The notes under the pieces: generated by a model
What the model saw: the letters and a program-made list of their open reading frames with translations, nothing else
What the model was told of the DNA's origin: nothing
Database searches by the model: none
In this document: piece after piece, positions 36,146 to 45,352 of the stretch
Numbering within the stretch: the first letter of the stretch is position 1
Layout of the letters: the number at the start of each line of letters is the position of its first letter
Made by a program: the position numbers and the translations under genes
Source of the DNA: Rhizobium sp. NLR16a
Lineage (GTDB): Bacteria; Pseudomonadota; Alphaproteobacteria; Rhizobiales; Rhizobiaceae
Direction: 5' to 3'
NCBI RefSeq assembly: GCF_017948245.1
Contig: NZ_CP072865.1
Coordinates: 2,691,501 to 2,755,500 of the forward strand
DNA: 64,000 bases

Positions 36146-36814
36146 TCAGAAGCCCGGCATTGGCAGGCTGAAACAAGCGAAGACGGCGGAATAATGCACG
36201 GCCGCTGCAATGACGACGAAACCGTGCCAGATGGCGTTCTGGAAACGCAGTTTCTCCCAGACATGGAAGATGACGCCGAGTGAATAGATGACGCCGCCGA
36301 TAATGATCAGCAGCATCGAAGCGGAGGGAATGCGCGCGGCGACGGGCCCCGCCACCAGCACGCCGCTCCAGCCCATGGCGAGGTAAAGCAGGATGGCGAG
36401 ACGGTCGTAGCGCCCGGGAAAGGCGCATTTCAGGACGATGCCGACGGCAGCGAACAGCCATATCGCCACCAGCATGAAGAAGAGCAGCGGATCGTCGGCG
36501 CCGCGCTCGAGGAAAGGCGTATAGGTGGCGGCGATCAGGATGAAGATCGCCGAATGATCGAAGCGGCGCAGGAACCATTTGGTGCGCGAGACCGGCCAGA
36601 CATTGTAGGAAAAGGAGATGGCAAGCGTCAGCACCAGTCCGACGCCATAGATCCAGGCGGCGGCGAGCGCGCCGTGGGAGCTCCAAACCGTGGCGTAAAA
36701 GATCAGAGCGGTGGCGCCGATCAGCGCCAACACGAGACCGACGCCATGGACGATGCCGTCGGCGATCAACTCGTATCTGTCGTAAGCCCAGCGAATGCCG
36801 TTGAACTCGGCCAT
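36146..36814 (-). CDS. HlyIII/PAQR family membrane protein
   Basis: A 222-residue protein with seven membrane helices. The family metal-site residues are visible: ELIADGIVHGVG (His) at the first helix, RRFDHSAIFILIAATYTPF (Asp-His) and the C-terminal IWHGFVVIAAAVHY (two His). Hemolysin III homologs are probably zinc-dependent hydrolases of lipids rather than toxins. It is downstream of the uspA-type gene on the same strand (161-bp gap). Confidence 0.9.
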   Translation of the reverse strand: MAEFNGIRWAYDRYELIADGIVHGVGLVLALIGATALIFYATVWSSHGALAAAWIYGVGLVLTLAISFSYNVWPVSRTKWFLRRFDHSAIFILIAATYTPFLERGADDPLLFFMLVAIWLFAAVGIVLKCAFPGRYDRLAILLYLAMGWSGVLVAGPVAARIPSASMLLIIIGGVIYSLGVIFHVWEKLRFQNAIWHGFVVIAAAVHYSAVFACFSLPMPGF

Positions 36815-36975
36815 GCACGCCAACCCGTTTCGTACCCGATTGCGATGGTCGCACCGAACTGGCGGGGGCGCAACTGCGGCGCATCGCGCGGGCAGTAAAT
36901 CTTCGTGACAGACCGCGCGAGGTCTGCCCCGCCTCGACGACTGGGAAGAGCACTCGAAAATGGAGCGGCGAAGAT

Positions 36976-37395
36976 TCAGATCTTCTGCCGCTCGACCAGC
37001 ACTGAACACTTGGCGTGCCGTACGACGCGGTCGGCCGTGGCGCCGATAAAATAGTTGGAAAAATCCGGAATATGCGAGGCGAGGATGATGAGGTCGGCGC
37101 CGTAGCTTTCGGCGGCCGCGATGATGGCCTTGGCCGGCGGGCCGTTGCGGATGTCGATCGTCGCCGCGATCCCGGTTGCGGCGACCAGCGCTTCCAGCTT
37201 CTCGCGGCCGTCCTTCATGGCGTCCTCGAGCATATTGGCTGGCAGTTCGATCGCAACATAGGTCGGCACATCCTCGACGACGTTGAGCGCGACAATCTGG
37301 CCGCCCGCGTCGAGCAGCGAGGCGGCCTTGCGGAGAATGTTCTCTCCCCTGTCGAGGCTGCCGAGCGCGATCGCCACTATGATTTTCCTGTACAT
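36976..37395 (-). CDS. Universal stress protein UspA family
   Basis: A 139-residue Usp domain: MYRKIIVAIALGS at the first strand and the C-terminal ATP-loop-like LIILASHIPDFSNYFIGATADRVVRHAKCSVLV (in parts), with GATADRVVRHA in place of the G-2x-G-9x-G(S/T) loop. Nucleotide-binding stress protein, cytoplasmic. GGAGGGAAGCC precedes the ATG. A FixK/Fnr-like box lies 56 bases upstream, suggesting microaerobic induction. Confidence 0.9.
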   Translation of the reverse strand: MYRKIIVAIALGSLDRGENILRKAASLLDAGGQIVALNVVEDVPTYVAIELPANMLEDAMKDGREKLEALVAATGIAATIDIRNGPPAKAIIAAAESYGADLIILASHIPDFSNYFIGATADRVVRHAKCSVLVERQKI

Positions 37396-37450
37396 GGCTT
37401 CCCTCCATGACTGAGATGCATAAGCTTGCTCAGATGAAGATACGGGCGCA

Positions 37451-37464
37451 TTGACTCCGATCAA
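37451..37464 (-). promoter_or_regulatory. FixK/Fnr-type anaerobox before uspA-type gene
   Basis: TTGAC-TCCG-ATCAA matches the FixK/Fnr consensus TTGAT-N4-ATCAA except for one base. Its centre is 62 bases before the ATG, the position expected for activation at about -41. Confidence 0.5.
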
Positions 37465-37582
37465 GCCGGTGCAGGTCATCGTCAACATCTGCTCAACGCT
37501 TCATCCTCAAAAACAAGCCTTCTGTGAAAAATCCGGATAGACCATATAGAGATCAAGTACGGCAACCGAGGAGACCAGGCGC

Positions 37583-37675
37583 ATGAACCGGCGAGACTTC
37601 CTCGGATTTGCCACGGGCGGCATGGTTGCCGCCACCGCCGGTACGCTTCAACTGCAGAGGCAGGAGACCCATTGA
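37583..37675 (+). CDS. 30-residue twin-arginine leader ORF
   Basis: MNRRDFLGFATGGMVAATAG followed by TLQLQRQETH and a stop. RRDFLGF is a textbook Tat motif, followed by a weakly hydrophobic stretch, but no mature protein follows. GAGGAG lies nine bases before the ATG. Its TGA overlaps the ATG of the dioxygenase-like gene (TGATG), so the two are translationally coupled. Either it is the relic of a Tat-exported enzyme or a functional leader peptide ORF. Confidence 0.6.
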   Translation: MNRRDFLGFATGGMVAATAGTLQLQRQETH

Positions 37676-38532
37676 TGACAGAAACATCCTATGCGCTGAC
37701 GCGGCCTGCTCACATCGACCAGTCGCATCTCGTCGTTACCGACCTCGGCCTGGTTTCCGGCTTCTATCAGTCGATGCTCGGCCTGAAGGTCATCGAGAAG
37801 ACGACGAGCGGCGAAGTGCTGGGGGTCGGGGGTCATCCGCTGCTGACGCTAACGACGGCAAAGGACGCGACAGTCGCGCCGCGGAATGCCGCAGGCCTTT
37901 TCCACACAGCCTTCCTGATGCCCGATCGCACCGAACTGGCGCGCTGGCTGCGTCAAGCCGCCCACAACAATGTCGTGCTCGACGGCGCCTCGGACCATCT
38001 CGTCAGCGAGGCGATCTATCTTTCCGACCCCGAGGGCAACGGCATCGAAATCTATGCCGACCGGCCGCACGAGCAATGGAAATTCCATCAGGACGGCATG
38101 GTCGAAATGGCGACGCGGCGTCTGGACCTGCAGGCGCTCTACGACAGCGCGCCCAGTGATCGCTGGGACGGCATGGCTGAGGGAACGGCGATCGGCCATC
38201 TGCACCTGCAGGTCGGCGATATCCCGCAGGCCGACGCCTTCTACCGGGACGTGCTCGGCCTCAAGCTGATGGCCCGTTATCCCGGCGCGAGCTTCTTTGC
38301 GACCGGCGGTTATCACCACCATCTCGCCGCCAACATCTGGAACAGCCGAGGCGCCACCGCCCGCGCCGACAATATGACCGGGCTTTCCGACTACCGGATC
38401 CGTTTCAACGATAAGGCGACGCTCGACGCGGCGGTCTCCAGGTTCGACGCGCTGGAGATCAACAGCGAGAAGCGCGATGGCGGCGTCTTCCTCAAAGATC
38501 CCTGGGGCATCGGCCTGACGCTTTCGTCCTGA
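37675..38532 (+). CDS. Two-domain VOC protein (catechol-2,3-dioxygenase/CatE-like)
   Basis: 285 residues with two VOC modules: IDQSHLVVTDLGLVSGFYQSMLGLKV and GHLHLQVGDIPQADAFYRDVLGLKL. Metal ligands are His near VVTDL, His in GHLHLQV and the Glu in NGIEIY. The size and the YHHHLAANIWNS motif fit the CatE/YfiE-type extradiol-dioxygenase-like family. AGGAG is eight bases before the ATG at 37675, inside the Tat-leader ORF. Substrate unknown. Confidence 0.87.
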   Translation: MTETSYALTRPAHIDQSHLVVTDLGLVSGFYQSMLGLKVIEKTTSGEVLGVGGHPLLTLTTAKDATVAPRNAAGLFHTAFLMPDRTELARWLRQAAHNNVVLDGASDHLVSEAIYLSDPEGNGIEIYADRPHEQWKFHQDGMVEMATRRLDLQALYDSAPSDRWDGMAEGTAIGHLHLQVGDIPQADAFYRDVLGLKLMARYPGASFFATGGYHHHLAANIWNSRGATARADNMTGLSDYRIRFNDKATLDAAVSRFDALEINSEKRDGGVFLKDPWGIGLTLSS

Positions 38533-38539
38533 GCCTGTG

Positions 38540-38923
38540 CTATTGGACCTTCTCGGTTCCTGATGGCGTCGTCACCTGCGTCGGTCCGCCGCCGTTTCCG
38601 CTCGGCGTTGGCGACCGGTCTGTCGCTTCGGGCGGTCGTGCAGGGCCGGAGGCCGGGTCGTTGTTGAAGGCGCCGGGACCGGAGGGCTGCGTGTTGATCG
38701 GATCCGCCCTGGTCGAAGCCGTCGCGGTCGGATCATTGTTGCCGGGGTTTGGCCAGATCGCAACGCTCACGCCGGCAATGATGAGAACTGCCGCGCCCGC
38801 CGCAAGAACGGTCCAGACCCACCAACGCCGCTGATCGGCGGCTTTCAACCTCGCCTCGTCCGCATAAGGGGGATCGGTCGAATAGGTCTCGGTGGTTTTC
38901 GTCTGATCGGGATCTGCAATCAT
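38540..38923 (-). CDS. Single-pass membrane protein with Pro/Thr-rich tail
   Basis: A 127-residue protein, MIADPDQTKTTETYSTDPPY, with one membrane helix (WVWTVLAAGAAVLIIAGVSVAIW) after a Trp/Arg collar and a low-complexity Pro/Thr/Gly/Asn tail outside. AAGGAGAG is eight bases before the ATG. No family recognised; convergent with the VOC gene. Confidence 0.65.
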   Translation of the reverse strand: MIADPDQTKTTETYSTDPPYADEARLKAADQRRWWVWTVLAAGAAVLIIAGVSVAIWPNPGNNDPTATASTRADPINTQPSGPGAFNNDPASGPARPPEATDRSPTPSGNGGGPTQVTTPSGTEKVQ

Positions 38924-39140
38924 GAGCACTCTCCTTCCGAGACCGAACGCCAGCGCCTGCGAGGTTGTTCCGGCGGCAGGATCAAATCGGCGCGAGCCGA
39001 AGAAGGAGCGGACACTTCCGCGATCAGCGCCCTTGCCTGCAGGCGGACTGATGTCTTTACGACAGCGCCATGGCCGCGGAACCGGAACCGCATCAGCGCG
39101 TTTTTGTGGCGAAGCAATGGGGCTTCGGGGACCTCACCAC

Positions 39141-40307
39141 ATGGGCATCGCCAACGGCATCCGCAAACACGCAAAGAAGATCGCCATCGGCGAACGCCAA
39201 ACCAGCGCCTGGGCTCAGTCGTTGCAGGAGGCAGCGGAGGAACTGCCGTCGCCGCCGGTGCATCGGCTTGAGAAGGACGGGCTCGACATCAGCATGGCCT
39301 GGGCGATCATCGGCATTTTCGCCATCCTCGGCCTTGCCGCCGTCTACATGATGTCGCTGATTCTTATTCCGGTCACCCTTGCCGTCGTCGTCGGCATGAT
39401 CCTCGGCCTCGCCGCTGAAAACCTCAGTAAAATGGGTGTGCCAAGGCTTGCCAACGCTTTCCTTCTTTCAAGCGGAGTCGCTTTGGTCATCGTCCTGCTG
39501 GTCAGTTCGCTTGCCGATCCGCTGGCGACGCTTGCGAACGAAGCCCCCGCCTTCATCGAGCGGATGATCAGCCGCATCATGCCCTATCTGGAGCGCATCG
39601 AATGGCTGCACATCACGCCGGCGACATTCGAAAGCGGGCCGATGTCGATTGGCGCGCTGCTCGAAAACACCGGCAACGTGCTGCATGTGGTGACAACCAG
39701 CCTGACGCCGGCACTGATACAGGGGCTGATCTTCTTCGCCGCGTTGCTGCTCTTTCTTGCCAGCCGCGTCAATCTGCGCAAGACCATCATCATGACCTTC
39801 CGCACCCGCCCGCAGCGGCTGGCGGCGATCCGCGTCATCAATGGCGTCGAGCAGGTGCTCGGCTTCTATTTCGCCACCGCCTCGCTGATCTATGTCGGGC
39901 TTGGCGTCGTCATGACCGTCATCGCCTATGCAAGTGGGCTGTCGGCGCCGGTGCTCTGGGGCTTCTTCGCCTTCCTGTCGAGCTTCATCCCCTATCTCGG
40001 CATCACGCTGATGACGCTTTCCGTCGCGATCGCCGGGATCATCACCTATGACGGCTTCATCGTCGGTCTGGTGCCGGCGGCCGCCTTCTTCACGGTGCAT
40101 CTCGTCATGGAGAACCTGATCTTCCCGGCGGTGATGGGGCGGCGGCTTGAAATCAATCCCTTTATCGTCTTCCTCGCCATCCTGTTCTGGACCTGGATGT
40201 GGGGGGCCGTCGGCGCAATGCTGGCGCTGCCGCTGTCGCTGATCGTCATGACCATCATCGAGGAACTGCTGATCGAGGAAAAACCGCAGCCGCAATTGCC
40301 GAAGTAA
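39141..40307 (+). CDS. AI-2E family (PerM-like) transporter
   Basis: A 388-residue membrane protein. Eight hydrophobic segments are arranged as in the AI-2E family, with the conserved SSFIPYLGI stretch (FLSSFIPYLGITLM), VENLIFPAVMGRRLEINPFIVFLAILFW-like C-terminal block and a basic cytoplasmic N-terminus (ANGIRKHAKKI). Members export small solutes or act as antiporters; the substrate is not predictable. The frame is open to 38922, but the ATG at 39141 gives the family start. The FAD oxidoreductase gene begins 18 bases later. Confidence 0.87.
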   Translation: MGIANGIRKHAKKIAIGERQTSAWAQSLQEAAEELPSPPVHRLEKDGLDISMAWAIIGIFAILGLAAVYMMSLILIPVTLAVVVGMILGLAAENLSKMGVPRLANAFLLSSGVALVIVLLVSSLADPLATLANEAPAFIERMISRIMPYLERIEWLHITPATFESGPMSIGALLENTGNVLHVVTTSLTPALIQGLIFFAALLLFLASRVNLRKTIIMTFRTRPQRLAAIRVINGVEQVLGFYFATASLIYVGLGVVMTVIAYASGLSAPVLWGFFAFLSSFIPYLGITLMTLSVAIAGIITYDGFIVGLVPAAAFFTVHLVMENLIFPAVMGRRLEINPFIVFLAILFWTWMWGAVGAMLALPLSLIVMTIIEELLIEEKPQPQLPK

Positions 40308-40325
40308 TCACGCGAGGAGACATAA

Positions 40326-41618
40326 GTGGCGTCCGATCTCGATCTCGACGAATCCGATCATGACCAGATGGTCAGCGGCCATTCGCTCTGGGGAAAGAAT
40401 GCCATACGTCCGCAATGGCGGCCGATGGCGCAGAGCTTTTCGACCGATGTCGCGGTGATCGGCGGCGGCATCACCGGCGCGCTGATCGCAGATCATCTGA
40501 CGGCGCGTGGCTTTTCCGTTGTTATCATCGACCGGGAAGAGCCGGGCTTCGGCAGCACCGCCGCCAGCACCGCGATGCTGCAATGGGAAATCGACAGCAC
40601 GCTCACACAGCTCGAGGCCTATTACGGCTTCGAACGAGCGGCGGGAATCTATCGCCGCAGCGCCGCTGCCGTCGCCGGTCTTTCGAAGCTGATCGCAGCG
40701 AACGGAGTGGCCTGCGGCTTCCGGCCGCGCAACACGCTTTATCTCGCCTGCAATCTGGAAGGCGCCCGCGACCTCAGGGAAGAGCGCCAGCTTCGCCGAC
40801 GGGCGGGCCTGCCCGGCGTCTATCTCGAACATCCCGATCTCTTCACGCAATTCGAGCTCGATCGGGATGGAGCGATCTATTCGCCGGGTTCGGCGGAAGC
40901 CGATCCGCTGCTGCTCACCTGGGCGCTGATCGCGATGGCCATCAGGCGCGGCGCGCAGCCGGTCAGCGCCTCCGTGACCGCACTGCACAGCGAAGGCGAT
41001 CGCGTGACGGCGGAGACGGACGGCGCCTATGTCATCGAGGCGCGGCATGTCGTGCTGGCGACCGGCTATTCGATGCCGGGCCTCGACATGCCGAAGCTGC
41101 ACCGCACACGTTCGAGCTGGGCCTTCGCCACCGTGCCGCAGAACCCCGCCACGTTCTGGCGCGACAGGGCTTTGCTATGGGAGGACAGCCATCCCTACCT
41201 CTACATGCGCACGACCGCGGACAATCGCATCGTCGCCGGCGGCGAGGACGACGGTACGACCGATGCCGCAGCGCGGGACCGAAAGTTGCCGGCCAAGATC
41301 AGCGCCGTCCAGGAGAAGATGAAGCGGTTATGGCCGAGAGTCGATACCCGCATCGCCCATGCCTGGGGCGGAACCTTCGGCGAAACGGCCGATGGCCTGC
41401 CGCTGATCGGCCCGACGCCCGGGATGCCGCATGTCTTCGCCGCCCACGGCTATGGCGGCAACGGCATCACCTTCTCCTATCTCGCCGCCCAGATGGTCGG
41501 GGCGATGATTGCTGGGATTCATCGCGACTGGTTCGAGGATTTCGCGCTCGACCGGGAAGGACCAGGGATACGGCGGTTTGGTGACGATAGGTTGGGGACT
41601 GGGGATGCGTTGCGGTAG
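40326..41618 (+). CDS. FAD-dependent oxidoreductase (DAO family)
   Basis: A 430-residue flavoprotein: after a 40-residue N-terminal extension (HSLWGKNAIRPQWRPM) comes the Rossmann motif VAVIGGGITGALIADHL, the AASTAMLQWEID stretch, and a C-terminal GLPLIGPTPGMPHVFAAHGYGGNGIT FAD-contact region (in parts). It resembles gamma-glutamylputrescine or glycine oxidase-like amine oxidases, without a clear substrate. GTG start with GAGGAGACATAA. A long open frame on the same strand in another register (40415-41584) is an artefact of high GC. Confidence 0.88.
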   Translation: MASDLDLDESDHDQMVSGHSLWGKNAIRPQWRPMAQSFSTDVAVIGGGITGALIADHLTARGFSVVIIDREEPGFGSTAASTAMLQWEIDSTLTQLEAYYGFERAAGIYRRSAAAVAGLSKLIAANGVACGFRPRNTLYLACNLEGARDLREERQLRRRAGLPGVYLEHPDLFTQFELDRDGAIYSPGSAEADPLLLTWALIAMAIRRGAQPVSASVTALHSEGDRVTAETDGAYVIEARHVVLATGYSMPGLDMPKLHRTRSSWAFATVPQNPATFWRDRALLWEDSHPYLYMRTTADNRIVAGGEDDGTTDAAARDRKLPAKISAVQEKMKRLWPRVDTRIAHAWGGTFGETADGLPLIGPTPGMPHVFAAHGYGGNGITFSYLAAQMVGAMIAGIHRDWFEDFALDREGPGIRRFGDDRLGTGDALR

Positions 41619-41672
41619 AGGCTTCGCTTTGGCTATTGTGCCGTGCCACACGGTACACCTTCAACCGCAGCT

Positions 41673-42458
41673 CTATTCCGTCGTCTTGTCGTCGCCCATA
41701 TCCTCGACATCCTCCAGACGAACGAACTCCGCGCCCTTCATCTTGAGATCAACCAGCGCCTTTGCCACTCCCTCCCCGGCCGCATGGGTCGGCTGATTGA
41801 TGTGGGAGATGACGACATCGCCGTCCTTGGCCGAGGCGATGCGTTTTTCGGTGATGACAGCGCCGAGCAGCGAGCCACCGTCGCCGTTCACCGAGTAGCC
41901 GGCGATGCGATAGCCCATGGCGCGGATCTCGCCGATGGCAGAAAGATCGTATTTGGCCGTGGAGCCGCGGAACCAGTGCGGTGCGGGAATGCCGGATGCG
42001 ACCATGGCGGCGGCGCCGCCTTCGACTTCCTGCTTCACCGCCTGCGGCGAGCCGGCCGAGGCAATGCCATAGACGAGCATCGGCGTATCGATGGCCGGAA
42101 TATGGTTCTCGCCGTGGTTTTCGATCTCGAAGAGATTGGGATTCTGCAGGAAGACGGCAAGGGCTTGCGGGTTGCGCTTCAGCCAGCGGGCGGTGACGAA
42201 GATCGTTGCCGGAATGCGCTCGCGCACCAGAGTCGAAAGGATGCGTTCGTCCGCCTGCCCCATGCAGGCGTCGAAGGTGAGCGCGATGCGGGCATGGCCC
42301 GCTATGTTGGAACGGGCGATATGCAGATGCGGCTCGACAAGTTTGATCGCCGGCGCCTTCGAGAGCGGAGCAGCTGGCGGCGCCAACGACAACTCGTCCG
42401 CCGATGCGGCTGAGATCGCGGCCAGAAGGAACGCCGAAACGACGAGGATGCGGTTCAT
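41673..42458 (-). CDS. Secreted polysaccharide deacetylase-like protein
   Basis: 261 residues with a signal peptide (NRILVVSAFLLAAISAASA) and a NodB-homology domain. The catalytic motif is ALTFDACMG (Asp-Ala-Cys in place of the usual DDG/DVG), the metal motif reads EIENHGENHIP, and WFRGSTAKYD aligns with the RxPxG motif. It probably de-acetylates a cell-wall or exopolysaccharide sugar in the periplasm, but the altered motifs leave the activity uncertain. Confidence 0.83.
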   Translation of the reverse strand: MNRILVVSAFLLAAISAASADELSLAPPAAPLSKAPAIKLVEPHLHIARSNIAGHARIALTFDACMGQADERILSTLVRERIPATIFVTARWLKRNPQALAVFLQNPNLFEIENHGENHIPAIDTPMLVYGIASAGSPQAVKQEVEGGAAAMVASGIPAPHWFRGSTAKYDLSAIGEIRAMGYRIAGYSVNGDGGSLLGAVITEKRIASAKDGDVVISHINQPTHAAGEGVAKALVDLKMKGAEFVRLEDVEDMGDDKTTE

Positions 42459-42559
42459 ATCAGGGCTTCTAAGGTTCGATCCGGCGATTCTAGCGGGTAT
42501 TTTTGCATGGCGCCATGTGGCCGGATGTCACCGCAGTAGCCCGGACGGATGCAGCAGCA

Positions 42560-42949
42560 TCAATCGTAGAGATAATATTTGTCCCATTTCTCGCGCGGCA
42601 CTTTCTCGCCGATCTGATAGTCGAGTTCGCGCACGTTGATATGCTGCGGGCCGGTGATGCAATTGTAGGAAAGATGATACCAATCACCCTTGCTGCGGAA
42701 GACCGCGCCCGGCGCCTGCAGCGAATTGTCGCCGGCGATCGGGTCCTTGAAGGTATAGGCGATCACCTTGTCGGGCTTGAAGCCGGTGCTGTCATTGTTG
42801 ATCCGGCTCATCGCTTCCGTGTCGCAGCTCTGTTCCAGGCGGGTGGAGGGATCAAGTTTTTCCAGCTGCTTCTTGATGGCCGGGTCGACGGCAAAAGCGG
42901 GGGCAGCCAAGCCGGCCAGGGATACAAACAGGAGAAGGCGTTTCGGCAT
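42560..42949 (-). CDS. DUF930 periplasmic protein
   Basis: A 129-residue protein with a signal peptide (PKRLLLFVSLAGLAAPAFA), then KKQLEKLDPSTRLEQSCDTEAM and FRSKGDWYHLSYNCITGPQH, the DUF930 pattern with two Cys that probably form a disulfide. Function unknown; common in Rhizobiales. Confidence 0.85.
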   Translation of the reverse strand: MPKRLLLFVSLAGLAAPAFAVDPAIKKQLEKLDPSTRLEQSCDTEAMSRINNDSTGFKPDKVIAYTFKDPIAGDNSLQAPGAVFRSKGDWYHLSYNCITGPQHINVRELDYQIGEKVPREKWDKYYLYD

Positions 42950-43203
42950 TGCGGAGGAAATCCCTTACTGTTGTACAGTCTTCATCCTGCCACCGGCGGC
43001 TTGCCGGGGGCTGGGCACGTGCAAAATTCGCTCTGTGATAGCGGACCTCCTTAAATATTGTGGTGACATCAAGGCAGGGCGAGCGGTGCCGTCTCCTCGG
43101 CTGTGGAAGGCCGTCTGCACCCCTGGCACAGCCTAGCCGCTTGATCCGGCGACGGCGCGCCTCTATCTCTTGCCAACCCGACATTCCCACCGGAGCCAAT
43201 TCC

Positions 43204-45312
43204 TTGTCCGTTTTCAAGAGCCTGCCGACACCGCCCGCCGCACCGAAAAAGCCCCTCTCCGATACGCGCCACGGCATTACCCGCACGGATGACTATGCCT
43301 GGCTGCGCGCCGATAACTGGCAGGCGATGTTCAAGGATCCGTCGATCCTCGACCCCGAGATCCGCCGGCATCTCGAAGCCGAAAACGCCTATATGAACGC
43401 AGCGATGGAAGACACCAAGCCGCTGCAGAAAGCGCTGTTTTCTGAAATGCGCGGCCGCATCAAGGAAGACGACAGCTCGGTACCGATGAAGGATGGCGCC
43501 TATGCCTATGGCACGTTCTATGTCACCGGCGGCGAACAGCCGCGCTATTTCCGCATTCCCCGTGACGGCGACGTTGCCGACGAGACGATCCGCACGGTGC
43601 TGCTCGACGGCGACAAAGAAGCCGCCGGCAAGGCCTATTTCCGCCTCGCCGGCCTCGACCATTCGAGCGACCACAGCCGCGGCATCTGGGGCTATGACGA
43701 CAAGGGATCGGAGTTCTTCACGCTGAAGGTGCGCGATCTCGCGACCGGGGAAGATCTTACGGACCGGATCGAGAATACCGGCGGCGGCGGCGTCTGGGCG
43801 CCAGACGGCAAGAGCTTCTTCTATTCAGCGCTCGACGAGAACCACCGGCCGTCGAAGGTCTTCCACCATATTGTCGGCCGGCCGCAGTCGGAAGACCGGC
43901 TGGTCTATGAGGAAGCCGATGCCGGCTTCTTCATGGGCGTCGGCGGCTCGCTGCTCGACGACTTCATCTATATCGATATTCACGACCATGAAACGAGCGA
44001 ATACCGGCTGCTGTCGACCAAGGACCTGACGGCCGAGCCGAAGCTGGTGGCTGCGCGCGAGGAAGGCATCGAATATTCGCTGACAGAAGGCGGCGATGTC
44101 TTCTACATCCTGACCAATGACGGCGGCGCCAAGGATTTCAAGATCATGGAAGCGCCGGTCGACAATCCGGTCAAGGAAAACTGGCGCGAAGTCGTCGCCC
44201 ATAAGCCCGGGACTTTGATCATCAGCCACATGGCCTATGCCCGCCACCTCCTGTGGCTGGAGCGCAAGGACGGGCTGCCGCGGATCATGATCCGCGACCG
44301 GGCGACCGGCGAGGAACATGCGATCGCCTTTGCGGAAGAAGCCTATTCACTGGGGCTTTCGGGCGCGGCGGAATACGATACGGATGTCATCCGGTTCTCC
44401 TATTCCTCGATGACGACGCCGTCGCAGCTCTACGACTATAATATGGTGACGCGCGAGCGCACATTGTTGAAGACGCAGGAAGTGCCCTCCGGCCACAATC
44501 CCGACGACTACGTCACCCGCCGCGTCTTCGCCCCGGCCTGGGACGGCGAGAGAGTACCGGTCACCCTGCTCTATCGCAAGGATACGCCGCTCGACGGCTC
44601 AGCACCCTGCCTGCTCTACGGCTATGGCGCCTACGGCATTACCATTCCGGCCGGCTTCAACACCAATTGCCTGTCGCTTGCCGACCGCGGCTTCGTTTAT
44701 GCCATCGCCCATATCCGCGGCGGCAAGGACAAGGGCTTTGCCTGGTACGAAGACGGCAAGATGGATAAGAAGACGAACACGTTCAAGGACTTCGTCGCCG
44801 CGGCGGATTATCTGAATCAACAGAAGTTCACCTCTTACGCGAAGATCATCGCCGAGGGCGGATCGGCCGGCGGCATGCTGATGGGCGCCGTCGCCAACAT
44901 GGCGCCGGAGAAGTTCGCCGGCATCATCGCCGCCGTTCCCTTCGTCGACGTGCTCAACACCATGCTCGACGACACTCTGCCGCTCACCCCGCCGGAATGG
45001 CCGGAATGGGGCAACCCGATCGACAGCAAGGAAGAATACGAGCAGATCGCCGCCTATTCGCCCTATGACAATGTCGGCGCAAAACCCTACCCGCCGATCT
45101 TGGCGCTCGGCGGCCTGACGGACCCGCGCGTCACCTATTGGGAACCGGCCAAATGGGTGGCGAAACTGCGCGACAAGACAACCGGCGAAGCGCCGATCCT
45201 GCTCAAGACCAATATGGACGCTGGCCATGGCGGCGCTTCGGGGCGCTTCCAGCGGCTGGAAGAGATCGCGTTCGAGTATGCGTTTGCGATCAAGGTGGCG
45301 GGGAAGATGTGA
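43204..45312 (+). CDS. S9 family peptidase (prolyl oligopeptidase/oligopeptidase B type)
   Basis: A 702-residue peptidase with an N-terminal seven-bladed propeller and a C-terminal alpha/beta hydrolase. The serine is in AEGGSAGGMLMGAVANM, the Asp in GGLTDPRVTYWEPAKW and the His in NMDAGHGGASGR. It cleaves short peptides after basic residues or proline; oligopeptidase B fits the length. The start is TTG (LSVFKSLP) with GGAG eight bases upstream; the frame is open to 43060 without a binding site. Confidence 0.92.
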   Translation: MSVFKSLPTPPAAPKKPLSDTRHGITRTDDYAWLRADNWQAMFKDPSILDPEIRRHLEAENAYMNAAMEDTKPLQKALFSEMRGRIKEDDSSVPMKDGAYAYGTFYVTGGEQPRYFRIPRDGDVADETIRTVLLDGDKEAAGKAYFRLAGLDHSSDHSRGIWGYDDKGSEFFTLKVRDLATGEDLTDRIENTGGGGVWAPDGKSFFYSALDENHRPSKVFHHIVGRPQSEDRLVYEEADAGFFMGVGGSLLDDFIYIDIHDHETSEYRLLSTKDLTAEPKLVAAREEGIEYSLTEGGDVFYILTNDGGAKDFKIMEAPVDNPVKENWREVVAHKPGTLIISHMAYARHLLWLERKDGLPRIMIRDRATGEEHAIAFAEEAYSLGLSGAAEYDTDVIRFSYSSMTTPSQLYDYNMVTRERTLLKTQEVPSGHNPDDYVTRRVFAPAWDGERVPVTLLYRKDTPLDGSAPCLLYGYGAYGITIPAGFNTNCLSLADRGFVYAIAHIRGGKDKGFAWYEDGKMDKKTNTFKDFVAAADYLNQQKFTSYAKIIAEGGSAGGMLMGAVANMAPEKFAGIIAAVPFVDVLNTMLDDTLPLTPPEWPEWGNPIDSKEEYEQIAAYSPYDNVGAKPYPPILALGGLTDPRVTYWEPAKWVAKLRDKTTGEAPILLKTNMDAGHGGASGRFQRLEEIAFEYAFAIKVAGKM

Positions 45313-45352
45313 GGGTTGGGGCATGCCACACGGCACAGCCCAGGAGACAGAA

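Noticed and set aside
40415..41584. 389-codon open frame on the plus strand inside the FAD oxidoreductase gene
   Set aside because: It is Arg/Gly/Ala-rich with no motif, while the other frame encodes a complete flavoprotein; high GC leaves the alternative frame open.
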